A DNA stretch of 64,000 bases from 630D-37 sp037478835 (GTDB taxonomy: Bacteria; Chloroflexota; Anaerolineae; Anaerolineales; Villigracilaceae), in the NCBI GenBank assembly GCA_037478835.1, contig JBBFLV010000005.1:62001-126000 (forward strand), given 5' to 3'. The notes under the pieces are model-generated. The model saw nothing but the letters and a program-made list of their open reading frames with translations. It was not told the DNA's origin and did not search any database. Position 1 is the stretch's first letter; every line of letters starts with the position of its first letter. Made by a program: the position numbers and the translations under genes. This document shows, piece after piece, positions 60,892 to 64,000 of the stretch.

Positions 60892-60943
60892 CACCGCCGG
60901 GGGATCGGCAACTATCCGATCCGGGCCGGCGGTGCCTGTTTTT
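60892..60943. terminator. Bidirectional terminator, asparaginase versus pckA
   Basis: CACCGCCG plus GGATCGG (60892-60908) pair with CCGATCC plus CGGCGGTG (60916-60934) with small internal mismatches. On the plus strand T residues follow at 60939-60943; on the minus strand GTCGTTTTC follows. It sits between two converging genes. Confidence 0.8.
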
Positions 60944-60954
60944 CGGCGGTGCGC

Positions 60955-62601
60955 TCACAGTTTTGGACCCGCGGCAATCACCTCGGGTGGGCACACATCC
61001 TCAAATTTGCGGAAGTTCTCGATGAAGCGTGCTGCCAATTGACGGTATTTCTTCCAATACTCCTCTTTGTTCGGCCAGGAGCTGGAAGGATCGAGCACTT
61101 CATCGGGAACGCCGGGACATTGCGTAGGCACTTGGAAGCCGAAGATCGGATCGGTCTTATACGGCACGTTTTCCAGGTCACCGCGCAGGGCGGCCGCCAG
61201 CATGGCGCGCGTGTAACGAATGCTGATGCGCTTGCCGATGCCATACGGTCCCCCCACCCAACCGGTATTGACCAGCCAACAACGTGCGCCGTAGCGTTCG
61301 ATCTTCCGCCGTAGGAGCTCAGCATACGTATACGGGTGGTGAACCATGAACGGCGCGCCGAAGCAGGCCGAAAAGGTGATCTCCGGTTCTCTGCCCAACC
61401 CGACTTCGGTGCCGGCGATCTTAGAAGTGTAGCCGGAGATGAACTGATAGAGCGCCTGTTCGGTAGTCAGGCGAGCGATCGGCGGCATGACCCCGCTGGC
61501 ATCGCAGGTCAAAAAGACAATGTTGCGCGGATGACCGGCGCGCTTTTCCAGCAGGGCGTTTTCGATGAATTCCAGCGGATAGGAGGCGCGGGTATTTTCG
61601 GTGATCTCGTCGGAGTCCAGGTCGATGCGTCGGCTGGCCGGATCGTAGACCACGTTTTCCAAGATAGTGCCGAAGCGGCGCGTGGTGGCGTAGATCTGTG
61701 GCTCGGCGGTCGGCGAAAGGTTGATCACTTTGGCATAGCAGCCGTTCTCAAAATTGAAAATGCCCTCATCGCTCCAACCGTGCTCGTCATCTCCGATCAG
61801 CCGTCGCGTCGGATCGGCAGAAAGGGTGGTCTTGCCTGTGCCGGAAAGGCCAAAGAAGAGGGCCACGTCGTTTTCATCCTCCGGCGAGACGTTCGCCGAA
61901 CAGTGCATCGGGAGCACCCCTTCCAGTGGCAACAGGTAGTTTAGAATGGTGAAAACCGATTTCTTGATCTCCCCGGCATAGGCTGTGTTGCCGATCAGGC
62001 CTAGATGTTCGGCGAAGTTCAGCAGGATAAAAGTCTCCGAACGCGTGGTATCAATGGATGGGACGCCCTTAAAACCGGGCGCAGCGACGATCGTAAATTC
62101 GGGGACAAAGCGCTGATATTCCTCACGCGTGGCCGGGAGCAGGAACATGTTGCGCGCAAACAGGCTATGCCAGGCGGTTTCGGTGATGATGCGCACCCGC
62201 AGGCGATAGTTCGGATCGGCACCGGCATAGACATCCTGGACGAAAACATCTCGCCCCTGGAAATAGCCAAGCAGACGGTTATAGACCTCTTCAAATTTCT
62301 CCGCGGCAAAGGGGCGGTTGTATTGTCCCCACCAGATGTGGGCCTCATTTTCCGCTTCGCGCACGATGAATTTATCGTTTGCCGAGCGCGCTGTGTGCTT
62401 TCCTGTGTGCACCACCACCGGGCCGGATTGGACGATCCGCCCTTCGCCGCGGAATACGATCTCCTCATAAAGCGCTTCCGGTGGTAAGTTCCAGTAAACC
62501 TGGTTCAGGTTACTGAATCCGTGGTTTTCCAAGCCATAATCGCTCTTCAAGGCCGTAGCGATGCCTTGAGCCGGAGTTTTGATGTTGAGCAGGTTGTTCA
62601 T
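60955..62601 (-). CDS. pckA: Phosphoenolpyruvate carboxykinase (ATP)
   Basis: A 548-residue enzyme that makes phosphoenolpyruvate from oxaloacetate with ATP, the entry to gluconeogenesis. Kinase-1a loop GLSGTGKTTLSADP, kinase-2 GDDEHGWSD, and the metal/substrate set (HCSAN, NLSPTAEPQIY) match the ATP-dependent family. The start is ATG 62601 with GAGGG nine bases upstream; it overlaps the aminotransferase stop as ATGA, so the two are coupled. A TTG two codons earlier is less likely. Confidence 0.95.
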   Translation of the reverse strand: MNNLLNIKTPAQGIATALKSDYGLENHGFSNLNQVYWNLPPEALYEEIVFRGEGRIVQSGPVVVHTGKHTARSANDKFIVREAENEAHIWWGQYNRPFAAEKFEEVYNRLLGYFQGRDVFVQDVYAGADPNYRLRVRIITETAWHSLFARNMFLLPATREEYQRFVPEFTIVAAPGFKGVPSIDTTRSETFILLNFAEHLGLIGNTAYAGEIKKSVFTILNYLLPLEGVLPMHCSANVSPEDENDVALFFGLSGTGKTTLSADPTRRLIGDDEHGWSDEGIFNFENGCYAKVINLSPTAEPQIYATTRRFGTILENVVYDPASRRIDLDSDEITENTRASYPLEFIENALLEKRAGHPRNIVFLTCDASGVMPPIARLTTEQALYQFISGYTSKIAGTEVGLGREPEITFSACFGAPFMVHHPYTYAELLRRKIERYGARCWLVNTGWVGGPYGIGKRISIRYTRAMLAAALRGDLENVPYKTDPIFGFQVPTQCPGVPDEVLDPSSSWPNKEEYWKKYRQLAARFIENFRKFEDVCPPEVIAAGPKL

Positions 62602-63815
62602 AGCCAATCCCTCACCATTCGGCGGTCGCCGATATAGATTTCGTTTGGAGATGTCGGGTCCAATGCCCAGCGGATGCGGGCAATGCCTTCGGTGACCTCC
62701 TTAACCGTGCCGGCATAGCTGATGCGCAGATGGCCCTCCATGCCGAATTCACGGCCGGGCACGGTCACGACCAACGCTTTTTGGAGCAGGAAACGCGCCA
62801 ACTGCACCGAATCCTGGGTATAGGCCCGGAAATCGGGGAGCGCATAGAAAGTACCTTCCGGGCGAACGCAACGCACCCCTTGGAAGGCTTTCAATTCTTG
62901 CATGAGCACATCCCGATTGTTTTGCACGCTCAGGCGCAGGGCTTCTACGGTGCTTTGCATTCCGTTCAGTGCGCCTTCGGCTGCCGCCTGTAGCACAGCC
63001 GCCGGGGTGGTGACCGTCTGCGATTGGACGCGGCGCATGATCTCGATGATCGGGCGCGGCGCCACCGCCCAGCCGATGCGAAAGCCGGTCATGCCGTAGA
63101 GCTTGGCGACGCCGTTGATGACGATGATATGGCTGGAATCCACGTCCTTCTTCGTGAATTGATAGACCGACGCGGCGCGCTTCCCATCGAAGACCAGTTT
63201 GTGGTAGATGTCATCCGAGATGTAGTAAATGCCGCGGCGTTCGCAGAAATCTACCAGCTGGGCGATCAGTTCGGGAGGGTAGATCACCCCGGAAGGGTTG
63301 TTCGGGCTGTTGACGATGATCGCTTTGGTGGAAGAGGTCACGGCGCGCTCGATATCCTCGAAGCGCGGGATGAACGTGCCGTCCTCTGGCGTGACGATCA
63401 CCGGCACACCCTGGCACATGCGCACCATCTCCGGGTAGCTCACCCAATACGGAGCGAGGATGATCACTTCATCGCCTGGGTTGAGCAGGGTGAAAAGCGC
63501 CATCCAGATGGCGTTCTTGGCCCCGATGGTGACGATCACGTTTTCCGGTGCCACCAGCCGGTCGTAGTTTTCCTCGGTATAGCGAATGATGGCTTTGCGC
63601 AGCGAGGTTGTTCCCTCGACCGGCGTGTATTTCACCTCGCCGGAGGTCAATTTGGCCGCTCCGGCCAGGATGGCCTGAATGGGAGTTTTGTTTTTGGGTT
63701 CCCCGATGCCTAGATGAATCACGGGCTCGCCGCGTTCCCGTAGCAGGCGGGCCTCTTCGTTCAGGCTCACGGTGGGAGATTCGACAATCGAACGTGCCAG
63801 ATAGCTAAGGGACAT
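62598..63815 (-). CDS. Class I aminotransferase, aspartate type
   Basis: A 405-residue PLP enzyme of the AspC/1-gamma branch, which swaps amino groups between aspartate and 2-oxoglutarate or similar acids. Substrate motif NSPNNPSGVIYPP is near 178-190, the PLP Lys is in NGVAKLYGMTGFRIGW near 238, and the C-terminal Arg lies in LRISYAG. It makes oxaloacetate available to the coupled pckA. AGGAG stands nine bases before the ATG. Confidence 0.92.
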   Translation of the reverse strand: MSLSYLARSIVESPTVSLNEEARLLRERGEPVIHLGIGEPKNKTPIQAILAGAAKLTSGEVKYTPVEGTTSLRKAIIRYTEENYDRLVAPENVIVTIGAKNAIWMALFTLLNPGDEVIILAPYWVSYPEMVRMCQGVPVIVTPEDGTFIPRFEDIERAVTSSTKAIIVNSPNNPSGVIYPPELIAQLVDFCERRGIYYISDDIYHKLVFDGKRAASVYQFTKKDVDSSHIIVINGVAKLYGMTGFRIGWAVAPRPIIEIMRRVQSQTVTTPAAVLQAAAEGALNGMQSTVEALRLSVQNNRDVLMQELKAFQGVRCVRPEGTFYALPDFRAYTQDSVQLARFLLQKALVVTVPGREFGMEGHLRISYAGTVKEVTEGIARIRWALDPTSPNEIYIGDRRMVRDWL

Positions 63816-63842
63816 TGTTTTTCTCCTGCAGAGACGTAGCGT

Positions 63843-64000
63843 TTAGGAATGCCGCGCTTGACGTTGGTCCTCCAACGAACGGAGCAGCTTGCGCAGCGCA
63901 GTGAGTACATCGCTGGCCAGGACGCTGGCAGGCGCCAGATCGCGAGTCGCCTCCAGCCCGGCCTGAGCGTGCAACCAAGCACCCAGACGGGCGGCATCAT
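63843..64000 (-). CDS. C-terminus of NAD(P)H-hydrate dehydratase/epimerase, partial
   Basis: The last 51 residues of a gene that enters from beyond the window. AARLGAWLHAQAGLEATR followed by ASVLASDVLTALRKLLRSL is the usual end of the YjeF C-terminal (ADP-dependent NAD(P)H-hydrate dehydratase) domain. The enzyme repairs damaged nicotinamide cofactors. It stands 27 bp before the aminotransferase start and is probably in its operon. Confidence 0.75.
   Translation of the reverse strand, partial: DAARLGAWLHAQAGLEATRDLAPASVLASDVLTALRKLLRSLEDQRQARHS

Overview
The window is a chromosomal segment of a high-GC, gene-dense bacterium. It most resembles a member of the Chloroflexota (Anaerolineae-like). 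This assignment rests on family resemblance only: the fused alpha-beta 2-oxoacid dehydrogenase E1, a DnaB-DnaD-DnaC type primosome cluster, Pro/Thr-rich linkers behind lipoprotein or signal-anchor segments, large GAF/PAS histidine kinases, and intergenic arrays of degenerate 7-bp repeats. No rRNA, tRNA, CRISPR array, prophage or intact insertion sequence was seen.

Layout. 1-2443 (-): E1 fusion and the very start of a downstream gene. 2604-4875 (+): GntR regulator, slipin and SdpI-like protein, with a strong promoter, a perfect parS-like 16-mer and a strong terminator. 5101-6369 (+): a possible Cys-rich microprotein and a PIG-L deacetylase. 6399-14439 (-): a glycan operon (gmd, GT39, GT2, GT4, asnB) with an MNT/HepT toxin-antitoxin pair inside it. 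14512-16632 (+): a bi-domain oxidoreductase. 16620-25740 (-): a long run of mscL, pcrA, M3 peptidase, a chromate-transporter half, msrP, msrQ, C39 peptidase and M20 dipeptidase. 26234-29106 (-): yifB and pyrimidine-nucleoside phosphorylase. 29243-32565 (-): dnaB, dnaD and a helicase loader with two AAA+ domains in tandem. 32792-37447 (-): bifunctional nuclease and a peptide-type ABC importer whose binding protein appears circularly permuted. 37724-45007: GNAT, lipoprotein, threonine dehydrogenase, lipB, FHA, MFS, a membrane-anchored baseplate-J-like protein and ruvX. 45014-48743 (-): pfkA, RNase Z, rpe and a Ser/Thr kinase. 48961-60830 (+): a long collinear set of histidine kinase, KimA-like potassium transporter, two TrkA-type proteins, threonine synthase, a second histidine kinase, a degenerate metallo-beta-lactamase-fold protein and asparaginase II. 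60955-64000 (-): pckA, an aspartate-type aminotransferase and the 3' end of an NAD(P)H-hydrate repair gene.

How it works together. The window covers central carbon metabolism (E1, pfkA, rpe, pckA), amino-acid handling (asnB, asparaginase, threonine synthase and dehydrogenase, aminotransferase, peptidases, peptide import), envelope glycans, ion and osmotic homeostasis (mscL, KimA/TrkA) and replication initiation. Several genes carry a TATAAT-type -10 box 6-10 nt before the ATG and no Shine-Dalgarno sequence, which points to leaderless mRNAs. The items I would look at first are the permuted binding protein, the tandem helicase loader, the parS-like site, the leaderless promoters and the 7-bp intergenic repeat family. 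Coordinates of starts were adjusted by ribosome-binding sites and family alignment from memory; no database search was possible.
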